Shown here in pieces: positions 44,769 to 52,951 of a stretch of 64,000 bases of DNA. This DNA is from Sulfitobacter sp. HNIBRBA3233 (GTDB taxonomy: Bacteria > Pseudomonadota > Alphaproteobacteria > Rhodobacterales > Rhodobacteraceae). The notes under the pieces were generated by a model that was not told where the DNA came from, searched no databases, and was given only the letters and a program-made list of their open reading frames with translations. Each line of letters starts with the position of its first letter. Position 1 is the stretch's first letter. A program made the position numbers and the translations under genes. Where the stretch lies: the NCBI RefSeq assembly GCF_040149665.1, contig NZ_JBEFLP010000001.1, forward strand, positions 310,001-374,000. Direction: 5' to 3'.

Positions 44769-45449
44769 TCAGTCTTCCTTGTCTGCGAACAGGGGGGCGC
44801 CGCCGCGCTCTTCTGCGACGGGCAGAAGCTTTTGCAACGTCAGGTAATTCTGGCCGACGTGTTCGATCATCAGGCTGCGTGCCGCCGTCGCGTCCCCGTC
44901 GAGGATCGCCTCGGCGATGCGGCTGTGCTGCTCGTGGGGGATGCGCAGATCGATGATCTCGCTGTCGAAAATAAAGCCGATGGCGCTGTAGGGGCTGACC
45001 TTCATCCGCGTCTCGCGCGCGATGGAGGTGATCATCCAGTTGCGCGCGGCACCGTGGATGATGTCGTGGAATTCGTTGTCGATCTCCTGCGCCTCGGGCC
45101 CGTTTCCTTCATCGCAGGCCTGCTTGGAAATCTTCATCAGCGCCTTGAGCCGAAGCCGTCCGGCCTCGTTCAGCCGCTGTGCTGCGTAAGAGGCGCACAG
45201 CCCCTCGATGTCGCCCATGGCCTCGAAGGCTTCGCTCAGCTCGGCCTCGCTCATCCGGCGGACGATGGCAGAGCGGCGTGGCCGCAGCTGCACAAGGCCG
45301 GAGCTGGAAAGCTGCTGGATCGCTTCACGGATCGGCGTGCGCGACACCTGGAAGCGCTCGGCGAGCGCCTGTTCCTCCAGCCGGTCTCCCGGCTTCATCT
45401 CTCCGCAAAGGATGAGCTCGGAAATTCTGTTGCGAATGGATTTCTGCAT
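44769..45449 (-). CDS. GntR-family (FCD/FadR-type) regulator
   Basis: A 226-residue regulator with an N-terminal GntR winged helix (ALAERFQVSRTPIREAIQQL, residues about 29-48) and an all-helical FCD domain (EIDNEFHDIIHGAARN and HEQHSRIAEAILDGDATAA hold the usual metal/ligand Asp and His residues). It is the first gene of the leftward GGT-TRAP-amidase operon. A perfect 16-bp palindrome of the FCD-GntR type sits 54 bp upstream, indicating autoregulation and control of the whole operon. Confidence 0.92.
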   Translation of the reverse strand: MQKSIRNRISELILCGEMKPGDRLEEQALAERFQVSRTPIREAIQQLSSSGLVQLRPRRSAIVRRMSEAELSEAFEAMGDIEGLCASYAAQRLNEAGRLRLKALMKISKQACDEGNGPEAQEIDNEFHDIIHGAARNWMITSIARETRMKVSPYSAIGFIFDSEIIDLRIPHEQHSRIAEAILDGDATAARSLMIEHVGQNYLTLQKLLPVAEERGGAPLFADKED

Positions 45450-45503
45450 CGGGACACCTTCTCAGTTACCCGATCCGAGCATGAGATCGCACACCAGTCA
45501 ACA

Positions 45504-45519
45504 TTTTTGTATACAAAAA
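45504..45519. promoter_or_regulatory. Perfect GntR-type operator palindrome
   Basis: TTTTTGTATACAAAAA, 16 bp and fully symmetric, centred on GTATAC, the core of many FCD-GntR operators. Read leftward a TTGACT -35 candidate begins a few bases further on (45496-45501), so the site would govern the operon promoter. The rest of the 208-bp gap holds no gene. Confidence 0.8.
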
Positions 45520-45657
45520 ATGATAATTGTACGCGCAGAGCATGTTTGATGCGCAATATCTGCCCGCAGGCGGGGGTGTCATGCTCTTTCGCGGGGAAGC
45601 GGAGGGTGATCCGCAGCGGATCAGTGACGGCAGCCGCGGCAGCGCCGCGACGGTCGG

Positions 45658-46452
45658 TCAGCCCTGCGCGAAGGCGATCGTTGGCACATCGACAACAGTG
45701 GCGCCGCCATCGACGGTCAGCACCGCGCCCGAGATCATCGCGGCCTGATCCGAGCACAGGAATGCCGCCGCCTCGGCCACGTCCTCGGGGCGGGCGGGCT
45801 TGCCAAGGGGGACGTCGCGGGTCACCAGATCATAGGCCTCCTCGATCGAGGCGAGCCCCTTGCGCGCCATCAGTTCGGCCATTTCGCTGTCGGCCATTTC
45901 GGTCCGGACCCATCCTGGACAGATCGTATTGCAGCGCACGCCACGGGGGCCGTAATCGCGGGTGATGGATTTCGCCAGCCCGATCAGCGCGTGTTTCATC
46001 GTGACGTATCCGCAGGCCTCGGGCCCTGCGGCAAGACCGGCGATGGAGGACATCATCAGGACGTTGCCCCGGCGCGCGACAAGGTCGGGCAGGGCGGCAC
46101 GCGCTGTGACCATGGCGGTGTTGAGGTTGGCCTGAACCGACTTCTGCAAGTCGTCGTCGGAGTTTTCGGTCAACGTCCCGAATCCGAAACCCCCGGCGTT
46201 GCAGACCAGAACGTCCAAGGGGCCGAAGCTGTCGTGGATCTTGTCCATCGCGGTGGCGACCTCGGCGGAGGATGCCGCATCCGCCTGCACGACCAGCCCG
46301 CCGATGGCTGTCGCGACGGCCTCCAACGGCGCGGGGCGTCGGCCCATCAGCGCCACGCGGGCGCCTTCCTCGGCAAATTGCCGGGCCATGGCAGCGCCGA
46401 TGCCCGTGCCTGCCCCGGTGATCAGAACCGTCTTGCCGGAATATCGTGCCAT
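45658..46452 (-). CDS. Short-chain dehydrogenase/reductase
   Basis: A 264-residue classical SDR with TGAGTGIG, CNAGGFG in place of NNAG, a catalytic Ser (MMSSIAG) and Tyr/Lys as YVTMK. The arginines in MGRRPAPLE after the second strand suggest NADP. It is the last gene of the tctC-tctB-tctA operon, 27 bp after tctA, and may oxidise or reduce the imported compound. Confidence 0.88.
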   Translation of the reverse strand: MARYSGKTVLITGAGTGIGAAMARQFAEEGARVALMGRRPAPLEAVATAIGGLVVQADAASSAEVATAMDKIHDSFGPLDVLVCNAGGFGFGTLTENSDDDLQKSVQANLNTAMVTARAALPDLVARRGNVLMMSSIAGLAAGPEACGYVTMKHALIGLAKSITRDYGPRGVRCNTICPGWVRTEMADSEMAELMARKGLASIEEAYDLVTRDVPLGKPARPEDVAEAAAFLCSDQAAMISGAVLTVDGGATVVDVPTIAFAQG

Positions 46453-46479
46453 GTCGTGCCTCGCTTGCGGTGGGTGGCG

Positions 46480-48003
46480 TCAGCCCTGCTGGGTGTCGTG
46501 CCTGTCGTGATCGTGAGAGCTTTCGGGTGATGTGTTGCGCCTTTCGCGGATCACGCCCCAGATGTGGAACCCGATGAGCAGCACGATCGCCAGCGCCAGC
46601 CCTGCCGCAATCGGACGGTCGACGAAATCAAGCGGCGTCTGCACCCGTGCCATGGCCGAGCGTAGCTTGACCTCCATGATCCCGCCCAGAACCATCCCGA
46701 GGATGATCGGCACCACCGGCAGGTTCTGACGCTTCAGCACCAGCCCCAGCAGGCCGAAGCCAGCGGCGATCAGGCAGTCCGACACCGAATTGCGCAGGGA
46801 ATAGACGCCCACGAAGGACAAGGTCAGGATCGCCATGCCCAGAAACCGCGTGGGGATCCGGATCGCCCGCATCAGCAGGTTGGACGAAAACCCGACGAAG
46901 ACCACGACGATCACGTTCAGCAGCAGCATGGCAGCGAAGAGCGCGTAAATGAAATCGAGCGAATCGCGAAAGAGCGCGGGGCCGGGGACGACATTGTGGA
47001 CGTAGAACACCGACAACATCATCGCCGTCAGCGCCTCTCCGGGGATGCCGAGCGCCAAAAGTGGGATCATCGCCGCCGCCGGAACCGCGTTATTGGCCGA
47101 TTCCGAGGCGACCAGTCCTTCCTCGCTGCCCTTGCCGAAGGCTTCGGGCGTGCGCGAGGTCTTCTGCGCGTAGGTATAGCTGAGAAACTGCGCGGTGAAT
47201 TCGCCCACACCGGGGATCATGCCCATGATCACGCCGGTGCCGGCCCCCGCCGAGGCGATGCGCTTGTGCCGGAAGACGCGCAGCATGGCCGCGAACATGT
47301 TGCCCTCGATGCGCTGGCCGTCGGGCGCATGGTCGGGTTGCGACAGCAGCAGGAACGCTTGGCTGAGCGCGAAAAGCCCGAGCACCACGACAATCAGATC
47401 GAAGCCCGAGCTGAGAAAATCCAGACCGAAGGTGAAGCGCTGGGTATAGCGCACGGGCTCCAGCCCGACGGTGCCGATGAAGATGCCGAAGGCCGCGAGT
47501 GCGCCGGCGGCAAAGGTCTGCCCGCGATGCGCAAGCACGACCAGCACGATACCCAGAAGTGCCGCAAGAAAGATTTCGCGCGAGCCGAAGAGGGGCGCGA
47601 TCTTGGCCAGAAGCGGCGACAGCAGGATCAGCGCAAGGATCGACAATGCGCCGCTGACGAAGGACGCGCCATACGCCAGCCCGAGCGCGCGCAGCGCTTC
47701 GCCCCGCTGGGTCATCGGGTAGCCGTCGTAGGTGGTCAGCGCGTTCACCGCCGTGCCCGGCGTGTTGATCAAGATCGCCGGTAGCGACCCGCCGTACATC
47801 GACGATCCGTAGATGCCCAGCAGCATGGTCAGCCCGACGATGGGCTCGAAGGAGAATGTGGCAGGCAACAGGATCGCGATCGCGACGGCGGGGCCGACGC
47901 CGGGGATGGCGCCGATGATGACCCCGCCGATCGATCCGATCAGCAGTGCGACCAGTACCTCCCATGTGGACAGGATCGCGAGGCCGGACAGAAAGGTTTC
48001 CAT
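46480..48003 (-). CDS. tctA: Tripartite tricarboxylate transporter large permease TctA
   Basis: A 507-residue multi-spanning permease of the TctA family. GAIPGVGPAVAIAILLP, PAILINTPGTA with GYPMTQRG, and the repeat-related GMIPGVGEFTA are family signatures. It is the ion-driven channel served by TctC and TctB. The gene lies 10 bp after tctB and before an SDR. Confidence 0.94.
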   Translation of the reverse strand: METFLSGLAILSTWEVLVALLIGSIGGVIIGAIPGVGPAVAIAILLPATFSFEPIVGLTMLLGIYGSSMYGGSLPAILINTPGTAVNALTTYDGYPMTQRGEALRALGLAYGASFVSGALSILALILLSPLLAKIAPLFGSREIFLAALLGIVLVVLAHRGQTFAAGALAAFGIFIGTVGLEPVRYTQRFTFGLDFLSSGFDLIVVVLGLFALSQAFLLLSQPDHAPDGQRIEGNMFAAMLRVFRHKRIASAGAGTGVIMGMIPGVGEFTAQFLSYTYAQKTSRTPEAFGKGSEEGLVASESANNAVPAAAMIPLLALGIPGEALTAMMLSVFYVHNVVPGPALFRDSLDFIYALFAAMLLLNVIVVVFVGFSSNLLMRAIRIPTRFLGMAILTLSFVGVYSLRNSVSDCLIAAGFGLLGLVLKRQNLPVVPIILGMVLGGIMEVKLRSAMARVQTPLDFVDRPIAAGLALAIVLLIGFHIWGVIRERRNTSPESSHDHDRHDTQQG

Positions 48004-48013
48004 GCAGCGCTCC

Positions 48014-48556
48014 TCAGAGGTAGGTCATGACGAAGGTGCGCAGCGGCCCCGTGGGCAAAAGCTCGTAAAGCGCGCCGGAGGGGATCCGGACCTGAAGCCC
48101 GGACTTGAACACCACCACGACACCGACAGCCAGCGCGAGTGCCGCGAGCGACCAGCGCATCCCGCGGTAGCCCAGCCGGTAGGTCAGCAGCAGCGTGAAG
48201 GCGATGGTCGAGGGAAGATAGCCCAACCACGGCACCAGCAACACGTAGACCATGAACCAGACGACGTATTCCACCGCCTTGAGGCATTCGCCAACCTCCG
48301 CCCAGCGGCCGGGAATCCGTTCCGATACCAGCGCGCCGATCAGGTGCAGGGCGGAAAATAGCACCATCGCGGCCACCGCGACGGTGGGCCAGAATGCGGG
48401 CTGCGCGAAAAGCTGCACCCGCGCGACCCATGTGGTCTGGCCCGGCAGGTTGACCGCAAGGAACAGCGCAAAGGCGAGCGACAGCGCCGCCACCAGCAAA
48501 TCGCCGGGCCGCCGGTAGCGTTTGAAGAGATCCTGAAGGGTCTGGGTGCGCACCAT
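48014..48556 (-). CDS. tctB: Tripartite tricarboxylate transporter small permease TctB
   Basis: A 180-residue protein with four hydrophobic helices matching TctB. The ATG at 48556 is chosen because AGGAAG precedes it by six bases, while an ATG two codons earlier would have no spacer. It sits between tctC and tctA as usual, with a 14-bp stem-loop upstream. Confidence 0.85.
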   Translation of the reverse strand: MVRTQTLQDLFKRYRRPGDLLVAALSLAFALFLAVNLPGQTTWVARVQLFAQPAFWPTVAVAAMVLFSALHLIGALVSERIPGRWAEVGECLKAVEYVVWFMVYVLLVPWLGYLPSTIAFTLLLTYRLGYRGMRWSLAALALAVGVVVVFKSGLQVRIPSGALYELLPTGPLRTFVMTYL

Positions 48557-48572
48557 GGGCATCTTCCTGCGG

Positions 48573-48618
48573 GGCAGGCGGGGCCTTGCGACCAATGCGG
48601 CCAGAGGCCCCGCCTGCC
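48573..48618 (-). other. Strong intercistronic hairpin after tctC
   Basis: Perfect 14-bp arms GGCAGGCGGGGCCT and AGGCCCCGCCTGCC with an 18-nt loop fill the tctC-tctB gap. There is no U-tract, so the likely effect is to protect the tctC message and give more binding protein than permease. Confidence 0.8.
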
Positions 48619-48624
48619 GGGAGC

Positions 48625-49569
48625 TTACTGTTCGAGGATCGCGGTGATCCGTCCGAGCGTCGCGGCATCGTCCTCGATCCGCTCCGCGGCTGCCTCGGCG
48701 CCGGTCCAGTACAGCAGCGCGCCGGTATCGGCCGCGATCTGCGCCACCCGGTCAGAGCTCATCACACGCTCCGCAACTTCGGCAATCTTGGCGCGCACGT
48801 CATCGGGCGTGTCCTTGTGTACGAAAAGGCCGTTCCAGAGGCTTGCGCCCAGCTCGGGGACCAGCTCGCCGACGGTGGGCACGTCCGGGGTCAGCGGGAT
48901 GCGCCGTTCGCCGATCGTTGCCAGCACGTTGACGTCATCGATGCACGGCAGGATCGATTGCAGGTTGGTGTTGATCACATCCGCGTCGCCGGAGGCGAGC
49001 GTGTTGCAGTCCAGCGCATCGAAAGGCGTATCGGCGGCATAGGCCATGCCCTGCACGTTCGCCATTGCCAGCGTGACCTGCGTGGGCACGAGAAACGATC
49101 CGAAATGGCCCAGCACGACCGGGTTGTCCTGCGCGTATTCCACCAGCCCCGCGATGTCGGAATAGGGCTGGGATTTCGATGTCGCGATCACGAAGGGATA
49201 GGTCAGGAAGATCCCGACAGGCTCGAACGGGTTCGGGTCAAGCGCGGGGATGCCGACCATCGGGCCGACCAGCGGCACATCGATCACGAAAGAGCCGATG
49301 GTATAGCCATCCGCCGGTGCGCTCGCCACTTCGGCAGCACCGGGGAAGGGGCCGCCGCCGCCGCCGGGCTTGTTCACCACCGCGGCGGGCACCCCGTAGG
49401 TGGCCTGGAATTCGTCTGCGATCAGACGGGTGACGATATCTTCGAGATCGCCGGGCGGGAAGGGAACGACAAAGCTGACAGGCTTTTCGGGGTATTCGGC
49501 CAGTGCGGCGACCGGGCTCAGGGCGGTGGCAAGGGCGGCTACGGCCAGTGTTCTGATCTTGGGGGCCAT
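48625..49569 (-). CDS. tctC: Tripartite tricarboxylate transporter binding protein TctC
   Basis: A 314-residue periplasmic receptor with a Sec signal ending AALAEYPEK and the TctC/Bug pattern (FVVPFPPGDLEDIVTR, VVNKPGGGGG, PTVGELVPEL). The usual GGxxD segment reads GDLED. AGAGGACTCACC precedes the ATG at 49569. It is the first gene of a leftward operon driven by a TTGACA-type promoter and is divergent from an IclR regulator. The ligand is unknown. Confidence 0.92.
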   Translation of the reverse strand: MAPKIRTLAVAALATALSPVAALAEYPEKPVSFVVPFPPGDLEDIVTRLIADEFQATYGVPAAVVNKPGGGGGPFPGAAEVASAPADGYTIGSFVIDVPLVGPMVGIPALDPNPFEPVGIFLTYPFVIATSKSQPYSDIAGLVEYAQDNPVVLGHFGSFLVPTQVTLAMANVQGMAYAADTPFDALDCNTLASGDADVINTNLQSILPCIDDVNVLATIGERRIPLTPDVPTVGELVPELGASLWNGLFVHKDTPDDVRAKIAEVAERVMSSDRVAQIAADTGALLYWTGAEAAAERIEDDAATLGRITAILEQ

Positions 49570-49601
49570 TGGTGAGTCCTCTGTTGGTGTTTTTTGCTTG
49601 A

Positions 49602-49618
49602 GTGTCATTATTTGACAC
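49602..49618. promoter_or_regulatory. Palindrome in the tctC/IclR divergent region, candidate IclR operator
   Basis: GTGTCA-TTATT-TGACAC, 17 bp with perfect 6-bp arms, lies just downstream of the leftward -10 of tctC. The placement mirrors the 17-bp palindrome at 35235-35251 in the paralogous unit, although the arm sequences differ. Confidence 0.65.
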
Positions 49619-49632
49619 CTTAGTATCAAAAA

Positions 49633-49661
49633 ATAATGCATCGTGACCGCTGCCCTGTCAA
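49633..49661 (-). promoter_or_regulatory. Leftward promoter of the tctCBA operon
   Basis: Read leftward, a perfect TTGACA (complement of 49656-49661), a 17-bp spacer and CATTAT (complement of 49633-49638). The 12-mer around the -35 is identical to that at 35287-35298. Confidence 0.75.
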
Positions 49662-49709
49662 CAATGGGTTTGCGCGGCGCGGTGCGTATCGGCAAACGAG
49701 GGGGCGAAT

Positions 49710-50534
49710 ATGGGCACAATCACGAAGGCGCTCGACCTTCTTTCGCATTTCAACTCCGAGCGGGGCGAAATCGGGCTGGCGAGTTTCGTGCGCCTCAGCG
49801 GCGGCGACAAGGCCACGGTCCGCCGCCATCTGGTCGAGTTGGAAAAGAACGGCTTTATCGACAAGAACCCGCAGACACGCGGCTACCACCTCGGTCCTGC
49901 GGTGCTGCGCCTCGCGTCGGTGCGCGAGAAGCATTTCCCGGTCCGCACCGCGGTGATGCCGGTCGTTGATGCCATGGCCGCCGATCTGGAGGAACTGGTG
50001 CACGCGTCCTTGCTGCAGGGCCATGTGATGTCGCCGGTCTATCACGCGGATACGCTGCGCCACGGGCTGCGCGTGATCTTTGACGAGGCCGAGATGCTGC
50101 CGCTGCATGCCACGTCGTCGGGGCTGGCCATGATGGCTTTCGGACCTGAAAGCGTTCTCGACCGCGCAATCGCGGGGGGCTTGTCCTCCTACGCGCCCAA
50201 CACGGTGATCGCGCAGTCCGACATCCTGCATCTCATCAGCCGCTTCCGGACGCGCGGCTACAGCTTTTCGGACGGTTATTTCACCAAGGATGTCATTTCC
50301 TTCGGGATGCCCTTCTTCGGCCCCGGTGGCGATGCCATCGGCACGCTTGCGGTTCCGTTCCCGCGCTCGCGCTATACCGCCGATCTTGCCGCCCGCGTGC
50401 TGGTCGCCCTGCGCGACGGATGCCGCCGCATCACCCAGTCCTGCGGCGGAACCGTCCCCGAGGCGCTGGACGCGATGTGGGACAGGTTGCCGGACACAGT
50501 CACAGAAATCGATATCGAAGGACCCGTTTCATGA
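49710..50534 (+). CDS. IclR-family regulator 2
   Basis: A 274-residue IclR regulator with winged helix (LASFVRLSGGDKATVRRHLVEL) and effector-binding domain (PLHATSSGLAMMAFGPE, DVISFGMPFFGPGGDAIGTLAV). It is clearly paralogous to the regulator at 35355, with the same opening MGTxxKAL and RLGPAVLRLA/HLGPAVLRLA block. It overlaps the next gene by 4 nt and is divergent from tctC. Joint control of transporter and catabolic genes is inferred. Confidence 0.9.
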   Translation: MGTITKALDLLSHFNSERGEIGLASFVRLSGGDKATVRRHLVELEKNGFIDKNPQTRGYHLGPAVLRLASVREKHFPVRTAVMPVVDAMAADLEELVHASLLQGHVMSPVYHADTLRHGLRVIFDEAEMLPLHATSSGLAMMAFGPESVLDRAIAGGLSSYAPNTVIAQSDILHLISRFRTRGYSFSDGYFTKDVISFGMPFFGPGGDAIGTLAVPFPRSRYTADLAARVLVALRDGCRRITQSCGGTVPEALDAMWDRLPDTVTEIDIEGPVS

Positions 50535-51820
50535 ACCGAACTACCGAAGAACTGCTGGCCGACCGGGCACGGCTGCTGGGCCCGAACGTATCGACGTTCT
50601 ATGACGAACCGGTTCATTTCGTGAAAGGCGAGGGCGTCTGGCTGTGGGACGCGGAGGGGCGCAAGTACCTCGACTGCTATAACAACGTGCCGCACGTCGG
50701 CCACTGCAATCCCCGCGTGGTCGAAGCGATCCACCGCCAGGCCGCGACGCTGAACACCCACACGCGGTACCTGCACGACGGCATCCTCGACTACGTCGAA
50801 CGGTTGACCGCGACGATGGATGCATCGCTCAGCACCGCCGTGCTGACCTGCACGGGATCCGAAGCCAACGATATCGCGCTGCGCATGGCCGAGGGCATGA
50901 CCGGCAAACGCGGGATCATCGCCACCGACGCGACCTACCACGGCAACACGGCGCTGGTCAGCCAGCTCAGCCGGTCGAACGTGCCGGCGGTGGGCTTCGA
51001 CCTCGACCAATACTTCCGGTTCGTCGCGGCCCCCGACAGCTATCGCGCCCCCGACCGGGACGGCACGCTCTTTGCCGCGGCAGTCGCCGAGCAGATCGAA
51101 GCGCACGAGGCGTCGGGCACAGGCTTTGCCGCGCTGGTCGTCTGCCCCTATTTCGTGAACGAAGGCTTCCCCGACCTTCCCGACGGGTTCCTGAAACCCG
51201 CCGCCGAGGTCGTGCGCCGCGCGGGCGGGCTGCTGATCTGCGACGAGGTCCAGTCAGGCTTCGGGCGCACCGGCTCCCACCTCTGGGCGCACGAGAAGAT
51301 GGGCGTGGTCCCCGACATCGTGACGCTGGGCAAACCGATGGCCAACGGCCACCCGGTAGGCGGCCTCGTGACCCGGCCCGAGATTCTGGCCACCTTCCGC
51401 AAGGGCTACCGGTATTTCAACACCTTCGGCGGCAACCCCGTGTCCTGCGCCGCCGCGCTGGCCGTGCTGGACGAGATCGCGGACAAGGATCTTGTCGGCA
51501 ATGCGCAGACCGTCGGCACCCATGCCCGCAAGCGGCTGGAACAGCTGCAGGCGAAATACGAGGTGATCGGCAATATCCGCGGATCGGGCCTGATCTTCGG
51601 CGCCGAAATGGTGACCGACCGCGACACGAAAGAGCCCGCCAGCGCCTTTACCGACCGGGTCATCAACGCCATGCGCCACCGGGGCATCATCCATTCCAAG
51701 CTCGGGCGCCACAAGAACACGCTGAAGATCCGCCCGCCGATGCCGTTCTCCATCGAGAACGCCGACCTTCTCTTTGACACGCTGGACGAGGTTTTGGCCG
51801 AAACCCCGGTCGAAGCGTGA
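50531..51820 (+). CDS. Class III PLP enzyme resembling ammoniophospholyases (ETNPPL/PHYKPL-like)
   Basis: A 429-residue fold-type I PLP enzyme annotated at family level as class III aminotransferase. The N-terminal block YLDCYNNVPHVGHCNP and then LNTHTRYLHD resembles the segment recalled from ethanolamine-phosphate and 5-phosphohydroxylysine phospho-lyases (YLDCINNVAHVGHCHP, then LNTNSRFLHD). PLP contacts are GSEAND, LICDEVQSGFGRTG and the Schiff-base lysine in TLGKPMANGHPVGG. It overlaps a kinase-like gene by 4 nt, so the pair may phosphorylate a hydroxy-amine and then eliminate phosphate and ammonia to an aldehyde. An ordinary transaminase is the alternative. Confidence 0.85.
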   Translation: MNRTTEELLADRARLLGPNVSTFYDEPVHFVKGEGVWLWDAEGRKYLDCYNNVPHVGHCNPRVVEAIHRQAATLNTHTRYLHDGILDYVERLTATMDASLSTAVLTCTGSEANDIALRMAEGMTGKRGIIATDATYHGNTALVSQLSRSNVPAVGFDLDQYFRFVAAPDSYRAPDRDGTLFAAAVAEQIEAHEASGTGFAALVVCPYFVNEGFPDLPDGFLKPAAEVVRRAGGLLICDEVQSGFGRTGSHLWAHEKMGVVPDIVTLGKPMANGHPVGGLVTRPEILATFRKGYRYFNTFGGNPVSCAAALAVLDEIADKDLVGNAQTVGTHARKRLEQLQAKYEVIGNIRGSGLIFGAEMVTDRDTKEPASAFTDRVINAMRHRGIIHSKLGRHKNTLKIRPPMPFSIENADLLFDTLDEVLAETPVEA

Positions 51821-52749
51821 CGGAGGCCGTTCAGAAGGCGTTGGCCCTCTGGGGCTTGGAGGGTGCCTCGGTCCATCTGGTGGCGGCGCGGGAAAACCGG
51901 GTCTACCGGGTCAGCACGGACAGCCGGACTGTCGCGCTGCGTCTGCACCGCAGGGATCATCGCACGGACGCGGAACTGTGGTCCGAGCTTGCGTGGATGC
52001 ACGCCGTGTCCGAGGGCGGATTGCGGGTGCCGACGCCGGTCCGCGCGACCGGTGGTGAATTGCTGCATGTGGTCGACGGGATCCAGATCGATGTGTTGAG
52101 CTGGCTGTCAGGAACACCGGTGGGCAAGACAGGCACGCCGCTGCCCGAGGGCGACCAGCCGGGCCTGTTCCGCGCGATCGGCAGGGATATGGCGCGCCTG
52201 CACGACATTTCGGATCGCTGGATGCCGCCCGACGGGTTCGTCCGGTGCAGATGGGATCGGGAGGGGCTACTGGGGCAGGACCCGCTCTGGGGGCGGTTCT
52301 GGGAAAACCCGTCGCTGTCCGGTGAAGACCTCGATCTGTTCAAGGCGGTGCGGGAACGTGCCGACCGCATGTTGGGGCAGGCGGAAGATGACCTCGATTT
52401 CGGTCTTATCCATGCCGATCTCGTGCGGGAAAACGTGCTTGTGGATGATGGGCTGCTCTACCTGATCGATTTCGACGATGGCGGCTTCGGCTTTCGGCTG
52501 TTCGATCTTGCCACCACACTTCTCAAGAACCGGTCAGAGCCGGACTATCCCGCGTTGCGCGACGCGCTGATCTGCGGATACCGCGAGGTCCGCGCCATCG
52601 ACACCGGATTGCTCGATTTGTTCGTGCTGCTCAGATCGCTCACCTATGTCGGCTGGGTGATACCGCGCATGTCCGAGGAGGGATCGAAGGAGCGCAATGA
52701 ACGCTTCGTAAGGGACGCGCGCGATCTGGCGCGGCGCTTTCTTGAGTGA
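51817..52749 (+). CDS. APH/choline-kinase-fold small-molecule kinase
   Basis: A 310-residue phosphotransferase of the aminoglycoside phosphotransferase/homoserine-kinase-like fold. The catalytic loop is IHADLVRENVLV with Asp and Asn, and LIDFDDGGFG supplies the Mg-binding Asp. The N-terminal lobe has VYRVSTDSRTVALRLHR in the nucleotide-lysine region, although an arginine occupies the usual lysine. It starts with GTG overlapping the PLP enzyme stop. Hydroxylysine kinase (AGPHD1) and ethanolamine kinases share this fold, supporting a kinase/phospholyase pathway. The antibiotic-resistance meaning of APH does not apply here. Confidence 0.85.
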   Translation: MTEAVQKALALWGLEGASVHLVAARENRVYRVSTDSRTVALRLHRRDHRTDAELWSELAWMHAVSEGGLRVPTPVRATGGELLHVVDGIQIDVLSWLSGTPVGKTGTPLPEGDQPGLFRAIGRDMARLHDISDRWMPPDGFVRCRWDREGLLGQDPLWGRFWENPSLSGEDLDLFKAVRERADRMLGQAEDDLDFGLIHADLVRENVLVDDGLLYLIDFDDGGFGFRLFDLATTLLKNRSEPDYPALRDALICGYREVRAIDTGLLDLFVLLRSLTYVGWVIPRMSEEGSKERNERFVRDARDLARRFLE

Positions 52750-52951
52750 AACTAGGCCCTGTGTGCGAGGGCAGGGGCGGGCTTCGCTTGTCTTCCGATC
52801 ATGGTAATCGGCGTATCGGGACTCCCCTTGCGGAAAGCGTCTGCTGTGGATGTGTGACGTGCTTGCCCGAGGTTGCGTGAGGCCGCGACCCTATCCCAGC
52901 CGCCAAGAATTCCGAGATGAAAGTTGTTCGAGTGTCGGGCCGCCTCGGGCG

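Noticed and set aside
39396..44956. Long plus-strand open frames antisense to the amidase, TRAP and GGT genes
   Set aside because: The minus-strand genes carry full family motifs and tight operon spacing; the plus frames have neither.
51817..52749. Aminoglycoside resistance gene
   Set aside because: The APH fold is shared by many metabolic kinases; overlap with a PLP enzyme and an IclR operon points to catabolism.
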